From: CAIYXB01 sp038146805 | GTDB taxonomy: Bacteria; Cyanobacteriota; Vampirovibrionia; LMEP-6097 | Direction of reading: 5' to 3' | Length of the DNA: 64,000 bases | Assembly: GCA_038146805.1 (NCBI GenBank) | Contig: JAYQSH010000007.1 | Location: 1-64,000, forward strand | In this document: one piece after another, positions 1-10,064 of the stretch | Layout: the number at the start of each line of letters is the position of its first letter | Numbering within the stretch: the stretch's first letter is position 1 | The notes under the pieces: generated by a model | Seen by the model: the letters and a program-made list of their open reading frames with translations, nothing else | What the model was told of the DNA's origin: nothing | Databases searched by the model: none | Position numbers and translations under genes: made by a program

Positions 1-759
1 ACTTTAAGACCTGATACTGTTGAATCTTTAGATCATAGATATCCTAAAGTTGACCCTAATGTTGCACAACAATTAATGAATCTTAATACCTTAGACAATA
101 TTACGGTTTTGATACTTACAGCAAGAAGTGCAATTGATTTATATAGATCAAATTTACCAAAAAACATCAAAAAATATTGTGGTTTTGGTAAACAAGTAAT
201 GGAAGGTGAAAATTTAAAATATACACGAGATGATTTTCAAAATGCAGATGCTGAAATAGCAGTATTTATTGAGATTTTAAAAGATATTCTTGGACCTAAT
301 CTTACTGCTAGCCTTGATTTTTTGACTACACCCGGTGATTTTGCAATTTATTTTGAAGCAAAAGATTTTAAAGAACAGAAAGCAAAAGTTTTACAGGTCT
401 TAAATCAAATTTTACAAAATTCTAAACGCTGGAGTATTTTAGATTTTGGTAAAGAGCTGATCGTGAAAGATGCTAAATATCCTTATACAAAAGGTGATGC
501 TATTTTTGATATTTTAAATCTAACTAATTTATCTAATTTACATCAGGTCTTTTTCTTTGGAGATTCTGGTGATGATTATAAGGCTATGACTGCTCTACGT
601 GAATATCAAAAAATTTATCCGCAAAAAAGAATTAAGGTTAATAATGTTTGTGTTGGGGATGCACTAAAAAACAAAGAAATGGTTGATTTTGAGTTTGACT
701 CATATGAAGATACAATATCTTTTGTAGGTGCTCTTTATGCAAAATATTTTACAGAGTAA
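1..759 (+). CDS. otsB: Trehalose-6-phosphate phosphatase-like HAD hydrolase, 5' end outside window
   Basis: The frame is open from base 1, so the gene starts upstream. The first codons read T-L-R-P, which fits the end of HAD motif I (D-x-D-G-T-L) lying just outside the window. The next segment ends in ILTARSA, the usual HAD motif II position (ILTGR in OtsB). Near the end, K-G-D-A-I plus FFGDSGDDYKAM give the motif III lysine and the motif IV G-D-x-x-D metal site. This order and the overall size match OtsB, which removes phosphate from trehalose-6-phosphate in the cytosol. A related sugar-phosphate HAD phosphatase cannot be excluded without motif I. The 3' end overlaps the next gene by 32 nt, suggesting coupled translation. 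Confidence 0.7.
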   Translation, partial: TLRPDTVESLDHRYPKVDPNVAQQLMNLNTLDNITVLILTARSAIDLYRSNLPKNIKKYCGFGKQVMEGENLKYTRDDFQNADAEIAVFIEILKDILGPNLTASLDFLTTPGDFAIYFEAKDFKEQKAKVLQVLNQILQNSKRWSILDFGKELIVKDAKYPYTKGDAIFDILNLTNLSNLHQVFFFGDSGDDYKAMTALREYQKIYPQKRIKVNNVCVGDALKNKEMVDFEFDSYEDTISFVGALYAKYFTE

Positions 760-2106
760 TAATATTAAAAAAGCAAGTTTCTTTAAAAGGCTAGCAGCTT
801 TTTTCTTAACTTGTTTTTTTGTTTTTGCTCTAAGTTTTCTTTTTGCTTATTTACTTGTTGATTTACAAATATTAAAGTTTGAATTTTTTAGTACTCAATT
901 TGTGCTTTTGTTTTTAGCTTTTGTTTTTTTTGGTTTTTTGTCAGATAGTTTGTTTCAATGCTTATTAACTTTTAATTTAGCTAAGCTTATTTTAGGCTTG
1001 CGTGTTGTTGATGATCTAGCTTAAAAAGTATTGGTTTAATTCGAGCTTTAGTGAGAACTTTTTTTTCTGTCTTTAGTTTTTTGTTTTTGGGTTTAGGTTT
1101 CTTTGCGATTCTTTTTAATAGAGAAAAACTTAGTTTGCATGATACTTTAAGTAAGAGCTATGTTATTGATATCAACAATAATTTATTGACAAAAATAATA
1201 AGTGCTTTTCTTGCATTTGTTATATGTGTGCCCGGAATCGTTACCAGCCTTACTTTAGTTGTACTTTTACTTGCATCTCCAGTTTTATTTTGGGACAGTA
1301 TGAAAGATTATGGTCATAAGCAAGTGTTTGAACTCTCGCAATGGATAGACAATCGTAATAAAACTTACAATATTAACCTTAATAAAAAAAATAATGAACT
1401 ATATCCAGTTGTTTTGATTTACGATACTGCTGAGTTTACAGATAAATTCACTCTTGATCTTAATGAATCTATTTCTTTGATTGATATTAATAGTTTTACA
1501 GATATAAAAGATTTAAGCTTATTAAGATTTGATTTGCGTAAGTACTTACAAGAAAAAAATATTTTTAAAGCATTCTATATTAAATATCCAAAAATTATTT
1601 TTAAAACTCAATCTAACCGTGATTTAACTATTAATCATCCAAAGTTTTACATTGCTAATCGTAACCTTATTGCAAAAAATCTATTTAGTACTTTTGATTT
1701 AATGTTTATTGAAGAACAGTCAAAATTACAAGTAGCTTTAAAAGAGAACTATAAGATGATTTTAAAAAATGAGAGTATTAGTTTTCAAGAAAAATCTTCT
1801 TTGCTCGAAGCTGTCTATATTATTGAAGATTTATGGTTGAAGTTTTTGGATGAGCTTGAAATAGATGAAAAATCTCAACTAAATGATACGAAATATCCTC
1901 TTGCCAATAATATAAAAATTATTCTTGATACTCAAACTGGCTATGTTAAAGATATTCAGTTTTTACATCCAAGTAATAGTACTTTGTTTAATCGCGTTTC
2001 TAATAGATTCGTTAAAGATCTGCAGTTTAAAATCATGGATCCAAGCGATCTTGATTTGACACACAATAGTTTTGAATTGATATTGAAGTATAATCAACAA
2101 CTTTAA
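728..2106 (+). CDS. RDD-family membrane protein, interrupted by a -1 frameshift
   Basis: Two consecutive frames make one RDD protein. The first (728-1024) has two hydrophobic segments and ends in KLILGLRVVDD, the classic end of RDD helix 2. The second resumes with SIGLIRALVRTFF, a hydrophobic stretch and KLSLHDTLS, the classic 'GLHD' end of the RDD domain. Joining them needs a -1 step between 1013 and 1022 (1379 nt, 3n+2). RDD proteins are small membrane proteins proposed to act in ion or solute transport. This one has a third membrane segment around 1190-1290 and then about 260 soluble residues with no recognised domain, which is unusual. It is read from within the otsB end. The stop codon lies in the target-site TTAA of the following IS. 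An internal ATG at 737 is an alternative start. Confidence 0.65.
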
Positions 2107-2120
2107 GGATGCACTGAAAA
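2103..2120 (+). repeat. IS5 left terminal inverted repeat with TTAA target duplication
   Basis: TTAAGGATGCACTGAAAA is the exact reverse complement of 3250-3267. The outer TTAA is the target duplication and the inner 14 bp are the transposon end. Confidence 0.9.
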
Positions 2121-3263
2121 TTAAAGAATTTTCTTGTGAAGTAATAGAAATGCCTGTTTCTAGCTCTTTTAGCTACCTAAAACTTGCTTAATTTTGATAT
2201 ATTCCTTATTTTCAGGGCTTTTTAGATACACTACTCCCTAAAATCATGCAAAGTATGGTTCTGGTTCTAAGATCTTTCTAACTCTATGAAGATTGTAAAA
2301 TGAATATTTGAGCAGAATTTTTTATAATTCCAACATAACGGGTTTTCCTAAATTTAAACCAATTCTTTATTGCGTTGAACGGATGTTCAACATAGGCTCT
2401 GACTGATGATAATTTTTGTTACGTTTCTTTTGAGAGTTTGAAAGTTTTCTACCTCGTGCTGCTTTATCCAAGATTCCACAAAAAATTCCACTTCTTCGTA
2501 ACTCTCGTTTCCGTTCCTGGCTGTAGTAACCTTTGTCCGCAAGAACCACTTTTGCATAAGCTGGAAGTAGTAGGTCAAAGATGACAGTATCAGCAACTTT
2601 AGCTGTTGTTGTAACTATGTCAGCAATTAAGTTTGAACCAAAATCTAAACCCATGTGAGCCTTGTAACCACGATACCAGGTTGATCCTTTTTTAGTGGAA
2701 CTAGCATCTTTATCAACCCATTCTTTTTTACCATTGCTTTTATTTATTGGAGCTTCAATAATAGTTGCATCAATCAAAGCACCCTTTTTGACAAAACAAC
2801 CTTGATCATTTAGATAGCGATTGACGATTTTGAACAGTTCTTCTTGTTTGTTGTTTTGTGTTAACCAAGCTCTAAATTTACAGAGACTTGTTTCATCAGG
2901 GGACGTTTCGTCTACGCCTAGCTGCATAAATTTACGAAATGAAAGACGATCATTAATTTGTTCTTCAGTATCATAATCACTCAAACCATAGAAATCTTTC
3001 AGTAAAGACATACGAAACATAGTTTCAGGTCTGTAGCCTTTTCTGCCAAGATCGGAGTCCTTCCATTTCTTTAAAACCTTATTAATTCGGTACCAAGGTA
3101 TAACTTTGTCTATTTCTTCAAGGAATTTAGCGGCTTTTGTTGGGTTTTTGCCTGTATTTACTATGTCTAAGAAGGTGCTTTGCATGTACTGATTTTAACA
3201 TCAAACTCAATCATAGACTAGCTTTAAAGAGGAATTTATACGAAATTATTTTTCAGTGCATCC
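2107..3263 (-). mobile_element. IS5-family insertion sequence, 1157 bp
   Basis: The element is bounded by perfect 14-bp terminal inverted repeats (GGATGCACTGAAAA at 2107-2120 and its complement at 3250-3263). TTAA flanks both ends (2103-2106 and 3264-3267), which fits the 4-bp YTAR target duplication typical of the IS5 group. One minus-strand transposase fills most of it. Bases 2107-2283, beyond the transposase stop, hold only the terminal region. Insertion was at the TTAA containing the RDD gene stop codon, so that stop is recreated on the left side and no coding sequence was lost. Confidence 0.9.
2284..3185 (-). CDS. IS5-type DDE transposase, -1 frameshift separates the catalytic Glu
   Basis: The main frame (3185 to 2367) carries an N-terminal DUF772-like region, the first Asp in LIDATIIEAP and the second in VLADKGYYS. 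It then runs out of frame at RNKNYHQSE. Shifting -1 at the T5 run 2413-2417 (A5 on the coding strand) recovers R-AYV-E-HPFNAI-K, the R(3)E(6)K signature with the third catalytic acid, ending at 2284. Without the shift the product lacks the catalytic Glu and should be inactive. Some IS5 groups use programmed -1 frameshifting, usually between two ORFs early in the gene, so a shift this late looks more like a mutation or a sequencing error. Confidence 0.85.
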
Positions 3264-3267
3264 TTAA
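3250..3267 (-). repeat. IS5 right terminal inverted repeat with TTAA target duplication
   Basis: This is the exact inverted partner of 2103-2120. It lies 65 nt upstream of the transposase start, so any element promoter should sit in 3186-3249. Confidence 0.9.
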
Positions 3268-3351
3268 AATATATATTTTGATTTATTAGTATAGTTTTTT
3301 AATAAGATTTTTTTTGCTTCTTCTTTGCTGTAATTAGTATTTTCTGTAAGA

Positions 3352-3972
3352 TTAAACACTCTTTTTATTTAATTCTTTGTTATAGACTTTTTTAGAGTTT
3401 TTCTCTAGTAATAGATTACTTGTAATTAAAAAATCAATATCATCTTTGCTTAGCTTATATTTTTTGCCAAGTTCATTGATATCATTTTGTTTTAAAATCA
3501 AGGCTAATTGTCTTTCAGAAGCTATTTTTTCTTCGTTACTAATTTGAGTATTTATGACTTGATTGATTAGCTCTTTTCTTTGGTTTATATCATTTTCAAG
3601 TTTTTGCTTTATGTTAGATTCAAAAAAGCTAGTTAGCAATTGGTCTTCATGATATTTATTTTTAATTCTAGAGATATTGTCATAGCTTTTTTCTAGTAAT
3701 GCTGACAGTTTTTCTTCTGATTCATAGTTTTTCACTACGTATTTGTTCCAGTCATTGTCTTGAGGATGTTCTTTTTTTTGCATGTAAGCAAGTATTTTTT
3801 TGCGTGCTTTATGATTTTTGATTTCATAATCTTTCTTGAGAAAGCCCATACCTAGTTCTTCTTTATAGAGTTCATAAATAAAATTAATAATATTTTGGCT
3901 GTTGTAAGCACTACAAGGACTAGTGACAAAAAATAATATGGATAATATGGATAATAATGTTATTTTTTTCAT
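3352..3972 (-). CDS. Hypothetical secreted helical protein
   Basis: 206 residues with a clear N-terminal signal peptide (MKK, then a hydrophobic core to about residue 18, cleavage near C-S-A). The mature part is charged, Lys/Glu-rich and probably all-helical, with blocks such as EEKLSALLEKSY and EEKIASERQLALILKQ. I recognise no domain. The start codon overlaps the mfd stop (TAATG, one shared base), so it is translationally coupled to mfd. The functional link, if any, is unknown. A Cys near the cleavage site might allow lipidation, but no proper lipobox (L-x-x-C) is seen. Confidence 0.7.
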   Translation of the reverse strand: MKKITLLSILSILFFVTSPCSAYNSQNIINFIYELYKEELGMGFLKKDYEIKNHKARKKILAYMQKKEHPQDNDWNKYVVKNYESEEKLSALLEKSYDNISRIKNKYHEDQLLTSFFESNIKQKLENDINQRKELINQVINTQISNEEKIASERQLALILKQNDINELGKKYKLSKDDIDFLITSNLLLEKNSKKVYNKELNKKSV

Positions 3973-6900
3973 TATTTCAAGAAGCTTTCTTTGATTAATA
4001 AAAGTATTTCTTTCATACTTTGAATTATTGTTTCGCTATCTAAGCCAGATACCTTTACTGAAATCACCGAATCAGAGCTTCTGGCGCCAACTGCTCCAGC
4101 TTTAAAGTTTAATCTTGCTTGTAAAAAGTTTGGTAATTTTCTTTGCATTTGTAACCAATTTTGCAATCTTAGGTTGTTAAATATTTTTATGGTATCAGCC
4201 TCTTGATTGATGGAGCGAACCATTGCTTGAGAAGCAAGATTTTTTAACCTTGAGATTTCAACAAGATTCAGTGCCTCTATAGGCATTCTACCAAAACGAT
4301 CTTGCCATTCATTGATAAGATTATCCAACAAGGCTTCGCTTCGACAACTTGCAAGCCTTTTATATTCGTTCATACGTTGTTTTTCATCTTCTATCCAAGT
4401 CTGTGGGAAAAATGCCGTTACTTTTATTTCTATGGTACAAGCGTTTTCGTATTCTTTGATATCTTCAATATTGCCTTTAAGTTCTTCTATAGTATCTGAA
4501 AGGATTTTACAGTACAAATCGAAACCAACACTTAACATTTGACCGTGTTGTTCTGCGCCAAAGACATTGCCAACACCTCGAATTTCCATATCTCTTAAAG
4601 CTATTTGATAGCCTGAGCCTAAATTGGTCAGTTCTCGAATTGCTTTAAGTCTTTGTCGTGCTGTTTCTGATATTTCTGATGCTGAATCATATAGTAAATA
4701 TGCATATGCTTGTACATCACTTCTTCCAACACGACCTCTTAGCTGATAAAGTTGAGATAAGCCAAAATGGTTTGCGTTATTAATAATGATAGTGTTTGCC
4801 GTTGTAATATCTAAACCAGTTTCTATAATTGTTGTTGACACAAGTACATTGAATTCATTATTGATAAAAGAAAACATGACATCTTCGAGCTCTCTATCTT
4901 TCATTTGTCCGTGAGCAAATCTAACTTGAGCTTCTGGTACCATTTCTTGTATTTGATAAGTTACTTGATCAATATTTTCTACTCTGTTGTGCACAAAAAA
5001 CACTTTACCGCCTCTTTCAAGTTCGTGTAAAATAGCATTTCTTATTAATGATCCTTTAAATTCTCCTACATAGGTTTTAACGGGTTTTCTGTTGGTAGGA
5101 GCTGTCGAAATTAAACTTATATCTCGAATCCCAGAAAGTGACATATGTAAGGTTCTAGGAATCGGCGTTGCTGACATGGATACAACATCCAAATCTCTTC
5201 TTATTTGCTTGAGTTTTTCTTTGTGGGCAACTCCAAATCTTTGTTCTTCATCTATTACTAGTAAACCTAAATCTTTAAATTTTAAATCTTTTTGTAGTAA
5301 ACGGTGTGTACCTATGACTAAATCCATTTCGCCAATTTTTAGTTTTTGTACTACATCTTTTTGTTGTGCGGCAGTTCTAAATCTGCTCAAGAGACCGACT
5401 CTTATTGGGTATGGTGCATAACGATCTGAAAAGACATCGAAATGCTGTTGTGCTAAAACAGTTGTTGGCACTAAGATTGCTACTTGTCTGCCTTCCATGA
5501 TGACTTTAAAAACTGCTCTTAAAATTACTTCTGTTTTACCAAAACCTGCATCCCCACAAATTAATCTATCAATTAATTTTTCTGATTCCATATCTATTTT
5601 TATTTCAGTTATTGCCTTTAATTGATCTTCTGTTTCTTGATATGGAAAGGCATCTTCAATTTCTATTTGCCAAGGGGTATCTGGTGGGTATTTATAGCCA
5701 GTTTGTTTGGTTCGAAGTGCGTACAAATTAATTAAATCTTGAGCAATTTTGCGAACTGATTTTTTGACTTTTGATTTAGTTCTTTCCCACTCTGTGCCAC
5801 CTAGTTTTGAGAGCCTTGGTTTAACTTCTTGATTAACGTTAAACCTTGAGAGCATATTCACTTGATCTACTGGTATTAGTACTCGAGCTTCATCAGCATA
5901 TTCAATTGCAATGTATTCAGCTTTAATACGACCATTGTCAAGTTCTACGATTTCAGTGCCTCTGTAAATACCCACCCCATGCTTATAATGCACAACATAG
6001 TTTCCTGACTTGATTTCAGAAATGTCTGTGTAAATGTTTTTTGCTTCTCGTTTTGTTTTTTCAGATTCTATTTTTTTCTTTTGTTTAGCAACAGCTTGTC
6101 TACTTTTTCCAAATAGTTCACGGTCAGTAAGAATTATCAAATCTAAATCAGGAAACTGAAAACCTTCTTCAACTCCATCTCTTTGGATATAAACATTTTT
6201 TTGATTGATATTGTTTAGAGTTGTACTTATATCGTCTTCTTGAGATGAATAGGTAGCAGGAATATCCCATTCTTTCATGATGCCAAGTACTCTTTGCGGT
6301 TGTTCTGAATATATTAAAACTGTTTTGTTATTTCTCTGTTGTTGCTTAATATATTCAACGAAATCTGCTATTTTACTTGAGAATCTCTCTGTTGGATAGC
6401 TTTTTATTTCGTAGCTTAAATTTTCTTCTTCTTCGCTTAGAGTTTGTAAATAGAGCTTGAACTTGATATTTTCTAGATTTGTTTTTATATCTTTGCTTGT
6501 GAAATATAAACTTTTTTCTAATTGTAAAATCTTGTTTTTTGTTCTTGCTTCTTCACAAATTTCCTCTTGCTTTTCAAGGAATTGATCTACTTGATTAAAT
6601 AAATCTTGCCATTCATCAAATATTAAGTGACAATTGCTGGGTAAAAATTCAAAAAAATTAGATGCAGTTTGCTTGGTGAATTCTCTGTAGTATTCAACTC
6701 CTTCCCAGTAGAGATCTTCACTTTCTTTAAGATGTTCTATTAAATGTTCATCTACCCCATAAGTTTCAAATATCTTTTCTTTGAATTGGTCATTTTCTTC
6801 TCTTACCAAAGAAAAACGAGGGTGTATTATACAGGAATCCGTCTCCTTGATTGACCTTTGTGTGTTTAGGTTAAAGATTCTAATACTTTCTATATTGTCA

Positions 6901-7478
6901 CCAAAAAACTCTATTCTTACTGGTTCACCTACTAGCGGATATATATCTGTGATATCTCCTCTTTGAGAAAATTGTCCTTTGTTTTCGACTGCTGGGACTT
7001 TTGTATAACCTAATAAAACAAGATCTTTGGCAAGCTTTTGTGGATCTTGTTCTTGTGCTTTGTCGATTTTTATTGTTCGTGTTTGATAAGTTTGAAAATT
7101 GATATATTGTTGTAAAAAAGCTTTAAAGTTGATAATTGTTATTGAACTTTCTTTGTTTTGCCACGATTCAAAAACTTGCATTTGACTTGAAATAATGCTC
7201 GAATCCGAATTTATTTGATCATAGGCTGACACTTCATGACTTAAAAAATTAAACACTTGTTTTTGTGGGTTTAAATTCTTTATTTCTCTATAGTAAGTTA
7301 AGGCTTCATGATGATTTTGAGTGACAAATACTATTGGCTGACTTGTATTTGAAGCAAGATTTGAGATGATGACACTTTTTGCTGGATTTACTAGTCCGTT
7401 AATTATTTGTCCGGGTTTGGTTAACCTAGATTTTATTTCTTGAAATTTATCGGATTTTTGAATTAAATCTGTAAGCAT
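3972..7478 (-). CDS. mfd: Transcription-repair coupling factor
   Basis: At 1168 residues it has full family length. Mfd displaces RNA polymerase stalled at DNA lesions and recruits UvrA. Visible parts in order: an N-terminal UvrB-like region; an RNA-polymerase interacting domain around residues 490-560 (NYVVHYKHGVGIYRG); Walker A GDAGFGKTE near 639; the DEEQ box (LLVIDEEQRFG) near 743; SATPIPRTLH; a second RecA domain with QLRGRVGRSD; and a C-terminal D7-like region. Walker A has GDAGFGKT where GDVGFGKT is usual, a conservative change. It lies 11 bp after the RNase J-like gene on the same strand and overlaps the next gene by one base, so the three probably form one transcript. Confidence 0.97.
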   Translation of the reverse strand: MLTDLIQKSDKFQEIKSRLTKPGQIINGLVNPAKSVIISNLASNTSQPIVFVTQNHHEALTYYREIKNLNPQKQVFNFLSHEVSAYDQINSDSSIISSQMQVFESWQNKESSITIINFKAFLQQYINFQTYQTRTIKIDKAQEQDPQKLAKDLVLLGYTKVPAVENKGQFSQRGDITDIYPLVGEPVRIEFFGDNIESIRIFNLNTQRSIKETDSCIIHPRFSLVREENDQFKEKIFETYGVDEHLIEHLKESEDLYWEGVEYYREFTKQTASNFFEFLPSNCHLIFDEWQDLFNQVDQFLEKQEEICEEARTKNKILQLEKSLYFTSKDIKTNLENIKFKLYLQTLSEEEENLSYEIKSYPTERFSSKIADFVEYIKQQQRNNKTVLIYSEQPQRVLGIMKEWDIPATYSSQEDDISTTLNNINQKNVYIQRDGVEEGFQFPDLDLIILTDRELFGKSRQAVAKQKKKIESEKTKREAKNIYTDISEIKSGNYVVHYKHGVGIYRGTEIVELDNGRIKAEYIAIEYADEARVLIPVDQVNMLSRFNVNQEVKPRLSKLGGTEWERTKSKVKKSVRKIAQDLINLYALRTKQTGYKYPPDTPWQIEIEDAFPYQETEDQLKAITEIKIDMESEKLIDRLICGDAGFGKTEVILRAVFKVIMEGRQVAILVPTTVLAQQHFDVFSDRYAPYPIRVGLLSRFRTAAQQKDVVQKLKIGEMDLVIGTHRLLQKDLKFKDLGLLVIDEEQRFGVAHKEKLKQIRRDLDVVSMSATPIPRTLHMSLSGIRDISLISTAPTNRKPVKTYVGEFKGSLIRNAILHELERGGKVFFVHNRVENIDQVTYQIQEMVPEAQVRFAHGQMKDRELEDVMFSFINNEFNVLVSTTIIETGLDITTANTIIINNANHFGLSQLYQLRGRVGRSDVQAYAYLLYDSASEISETARQRLKAIRELTNLGSGYQIALRDMEIRGVGNVFGAEQHGQMLSVGFDLYCKILSDTIEELKGNIEDIKEYENACTIEIKVTAFFPQTWIEDEKQRMNEYKRLASCRSEALLDNLINEWQDRFGRMPIEALNLVEISRLKNLASQAMVRSINQEADTIKIFNNLRLQNWLQMQRKLPNFLQARLNFKAGAVGARSSDSVISVKVSGLDSETIIQSMKEILLLIKESFLK

Positions 7479-7489
7479 CTTTTGATTTA

Positions 7490-9217
7490 TTAATTTACTC
7501 CTGCGCTTATTTGATTTGCCAATACGACGACAGAAGGTTTTTTGCCAATTTGAGTTTTGATAAGATGGTTCATTTTTTCACGAACGGCATCTTGAAAATC
7601 ATTTAAATCTGATTTTGGATTTTCCTCGTTTAAATTTTCAATTTCATCAATTAACTCTATAGTATTCATCAAACAAAAAGCTCTCCATTCTTTGTTATTA
7701 GAAAATGTACATGCTTTCGCTGAGAACATCGGACCTGCTACAATTTGGTTTTTTTTGTTTAAAGTAAAACTTACCGTAACAATACCATCTTGAGCTAATG
7801 CGTCTCTCTCTTTGACAATCTTAGTGTCAACTTGAAAATCTTGAGAGTCACTGTATAGAATTTCATTGGTGTTTAATTTACCACTAATTTCTAGGTTATT
7901 GTTATAAAGCTCTATTTGATCTCCATTTTCAAGTATAAAAATTGATCCTGGATCAAAGCCTGTCTCCACAGCAAGTTTGGCATGTTTTACTAAGTGTCTA
8001 GTTTCACCAACCATTGGTACAAAAAATCTTGGTCTAAGTATATTGAAAATGAATTTCAATTCCTCTGTTTTTGCATGGCTTTCTACATGAATATTTGCAT
8101 TTCTACCACCGATTATGTTTGCCTTTTTTAGAAATAAAGCATCTGATATTTGAGCCATTACTCTCACTGTGCCCGGTGGTAAATCTCCGCTGTTTACGAT
8201 TGTATCGCCTTCTTTGACTTGAAACTGACTATGTTCATCAAAAGCAATTTTTTCTAGTTCTTTGAGGGCTTCTCCTTCTGAGGCAGTGCTTAAAACAAGA
8301 ATCTCTGAATCTTTTAAATCCTTTATTTCTTGTAAGTTAACAAATTTTCTATTTGGATCAATGATTTTTGCATTTAAAAGTGCCTCGATCATATCTTTTG
8401 TTTCTTTGTTTAGTAATGAGACTTTTCTTCCAAGTCGGTCTGCTACTCGAAGTAAATTTTGTATTCTTATTGTATTTTCTGTATAAGTATTAAAAATTAT
8501 TCTGCCAGCACTATTGCTTAAGATTTCTTCAAACCTTTTTATTAGTTCAGACTCTGATCTTGAGTAGCCTTCTTTTTCAACATTGGCTGAGTCTCCTAAG
8601 TATAAATCGACTCCTTTTCCTTGTTCTCTTGCTTCGCAACCAAGTTCCGTGATACCTACCACATCTGTTTTGTGGTTATCAATTGGAGTTTGATCAATTT
8701 TAAATGAGCCCGAATAAAATACTGTGTTGCCATTTGCTTCTATATGCAAAGAATAGTTTGCATGACTTGAAGATGTCATAAATAGAGGTGTTACTGTAAA
8801 AGAGCCTTCGTGGATTTTTTTTCTACTTTCATATTCAAAAAAATTATGTTTCTCTTTTGCTTGTTCGCCGAGCTTTACTTTTAGTAGTTCAAGAGCAAGA
8901 CTTGAGCCATAAATATTTTTTATGGAAAGTTTGTTGATTAAATGATGAGCTCCACCCATATGGAAATCATCTACTGAGGTAATAAATATGGCTTTGATTT
9001 TTTTTACATTTTGAATTAGGTAGTTGTAGTCAGAAACAGTATAATCAATACCCGGAGAATCATGACCAGGGAAATATACTCCAGAGTCGACAACTAATAT
9101 TTCATCATTTGCTTCAAAAATGAAATTGTTCTTACCTATTTCGTGTAAGCCCCCTAAAGCCGTTATCTTCAAATTTTCTTTTGGGTTTTCTTGAGTTTTT
9201 TCTTGTTTTTTTGTCAT
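7490..9217 (-). CDS. RNase J-like protein with degenerate metal site (probable pseudoenzyme)
   Basis: 575 residues align along their length with RNase J: GLHEIGKNN and DSGVYFP at the N-terminus, the beta-CASP segment (RIQNLLRVADRLGRKV), TASEGEALKEL, HVESHAKTEEL, and a C-terminal domain. RNase J is a metal-dependent 5'-3' exo/endoribonuclease. The residues that bind its two zinc ions are mostly gone. The canonical HxHxDH is S81-V-D83-D-F85-H86, so only the last His remains. The HSIPDS His is replaced within TSSSHANYS. GDFK is G170-S-F-K. PxHGE is P401-M-V-G-E. The fold looks preserved (full length, no frameshift, conserved hydrophobic pattern), so this is probably a maintained non-catalytic paralogue, perhaps a partner or regulator of an active RNase J elsewhere. 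The role is inferred. Confidence 0.85.
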   Translation of the reverse strand: MTKKQEKTQENPKENLKITALGGLHEIGKNNFIFEANDEILVVDSGVYFPGHDSPGIDYTVSDYNYLIQNVKKIKAIFITSVDDFHMGGAHHLINKLSIKNIYGSSLALELLKVKLGEQAKEKHNFFEYESRKKIHEGSFTVTPLFMTSSSHANYSLHIEANGNTVFYSGSFKIDQTPIDNHKTDVVGITELGCEAREQGKGVDLYLGDSANVEKEGYSRSESELIKRFEEILSNSAGRIIFNTYTENTIRIQNLLRVADRLGRKVSLLNKETKDMIEALLNAKIIDPNRKFVNLQEIKDLKDSEILVLSTASEGEALKELEKIAFDEHSQFQVKEGDTIVNSGDLPPGTVRVMAQISDALFLKKANIIGGRNANIHVESHAKTEELKFIFNILRPRFFVPMVGETRHLVKHAKLAVETGFDPGSIFILENGDQIELYNNNLEISGKLNTNEILYSDSQDFQVDTKIVKERDALAQDGIVTVSFTLNKKNQIVAGPMFSAKACTFSNNKEWRAFCLMNTIELIDEIENLNEENPKSDLNDFQDAVREKMNHLIKTQIGKKPSVVVLANQISAGVN

Positions 9218-9272
9218 GATTAATAAAAAGCTGTAAATTATAATTATAGCGAATAATTTCGTTATTGTTTAA

Positions 9273-10064
9273 ATGTCTGAAAATATCTTAGAAATCAATA
9301 ATCTTTCGCTTTGTTTCCCTGAAATCAATTTTCATGCTATTAACAACTCAAATTTTTCTATAAAGCAATCTTCAGTTTTAGCTTTGGTTGGTGAAAGTGG
9401 AAGTGGTAAAAGTTTAACTGCTCTATCATTGCTTGGCTTAGAACCTAGTAACGCTATGATTAGAGGCGTTATTAAATTTAACGGTCAATATTTACTTAAT
9501 AATGAAGAGTTTATACCTTGTTCTACTCGCAAGTATCCAGATTTAATTAGAGGAATAAAGATTTCTTATATACCTCAAGACCCCCTAAGTTCTCTAAATC
9601 CGATGTATTCAATTTTTGATCAACTTTTTGAAGCTGTAAAAGTTGCTAATGTGAAAATTACAAAAGAGCAAACAAGACTTCTTTGTTTTGAATTATTAGA
9701 TAAAGTTGGTATTCCAGATATAGATAGAGTGTTGACATCGTATCCTCATGAACTATCTGGTGGAATGCGACAAAGAGTAATGATTGCTATGGCTGTTATT
9801 AATAACCCTGATTTAATTATTGCAGATGAACCGACGACGGCGCTGGATGTTACTGTGCAAGCAAATGTTCTTAAGCTATTAAAAGAACTCAAACAAACAA
9901 TTTTATTTATTACTCATGACTTAGGTGTTGTTGCTGAGATTGCAGATGAGGTTGTTGTAATGCAAAAAGGAAACATTGTAGAACAACAAGATGTCTTTTC
10001 TTTGTTTGAAAGTCCTAGTGAGTCCTATACAAAGTCTTTGCTAGAAGCCGTTTTATCTATTTAG
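9273..10064 (+). CDS. ABC transporter ATP-binding protein, oligopeptide/dipeptide type
   Basis: 263 residues with Walker A GESGSGKS (40-47), Q-loop YIPQDPLSSLNP, signature LSGGMRQR, Walker B LIIADEPT, D-loop TALDVT and H-loop ITHDLGVV. The PQDP..SLNP motif and GESGSGKS are typical of DppD/OppD ATPases that power peptide or nickel uptake. The usual C-terminal oligopeptide extension is missing, and no permease, partner ATPase or binding protein is adjacent, so the transporter it serves is unknown. It is divergent from the RNase J-like gene across 55 bp. Its end overlaps the convergent neighbour by 12 bp. Confidence 0.88.
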   Translation: MSENILEINNLSLCFPEINFHAINNSNFSIKQSSVLALVGESGSGKSLTALSLLGLEPSNAMIRGVIKFNGQYLLNNEEFIPCSTRKYPDLIRGIKISYIPQDPLSSLNPMYSIFDQLFEAVKVANVKITKEQTRLLCFELLDKVGIPDIDRVLTSYPHELSGGMRQRVMIAMAVINNPDLIIADEPTTALDVTVQANVLKLLKELKQTILFITHDLGVVAEIADEVVVMQKGNIVEQQDVFSLFESPSESYTKSLLEAVLSI

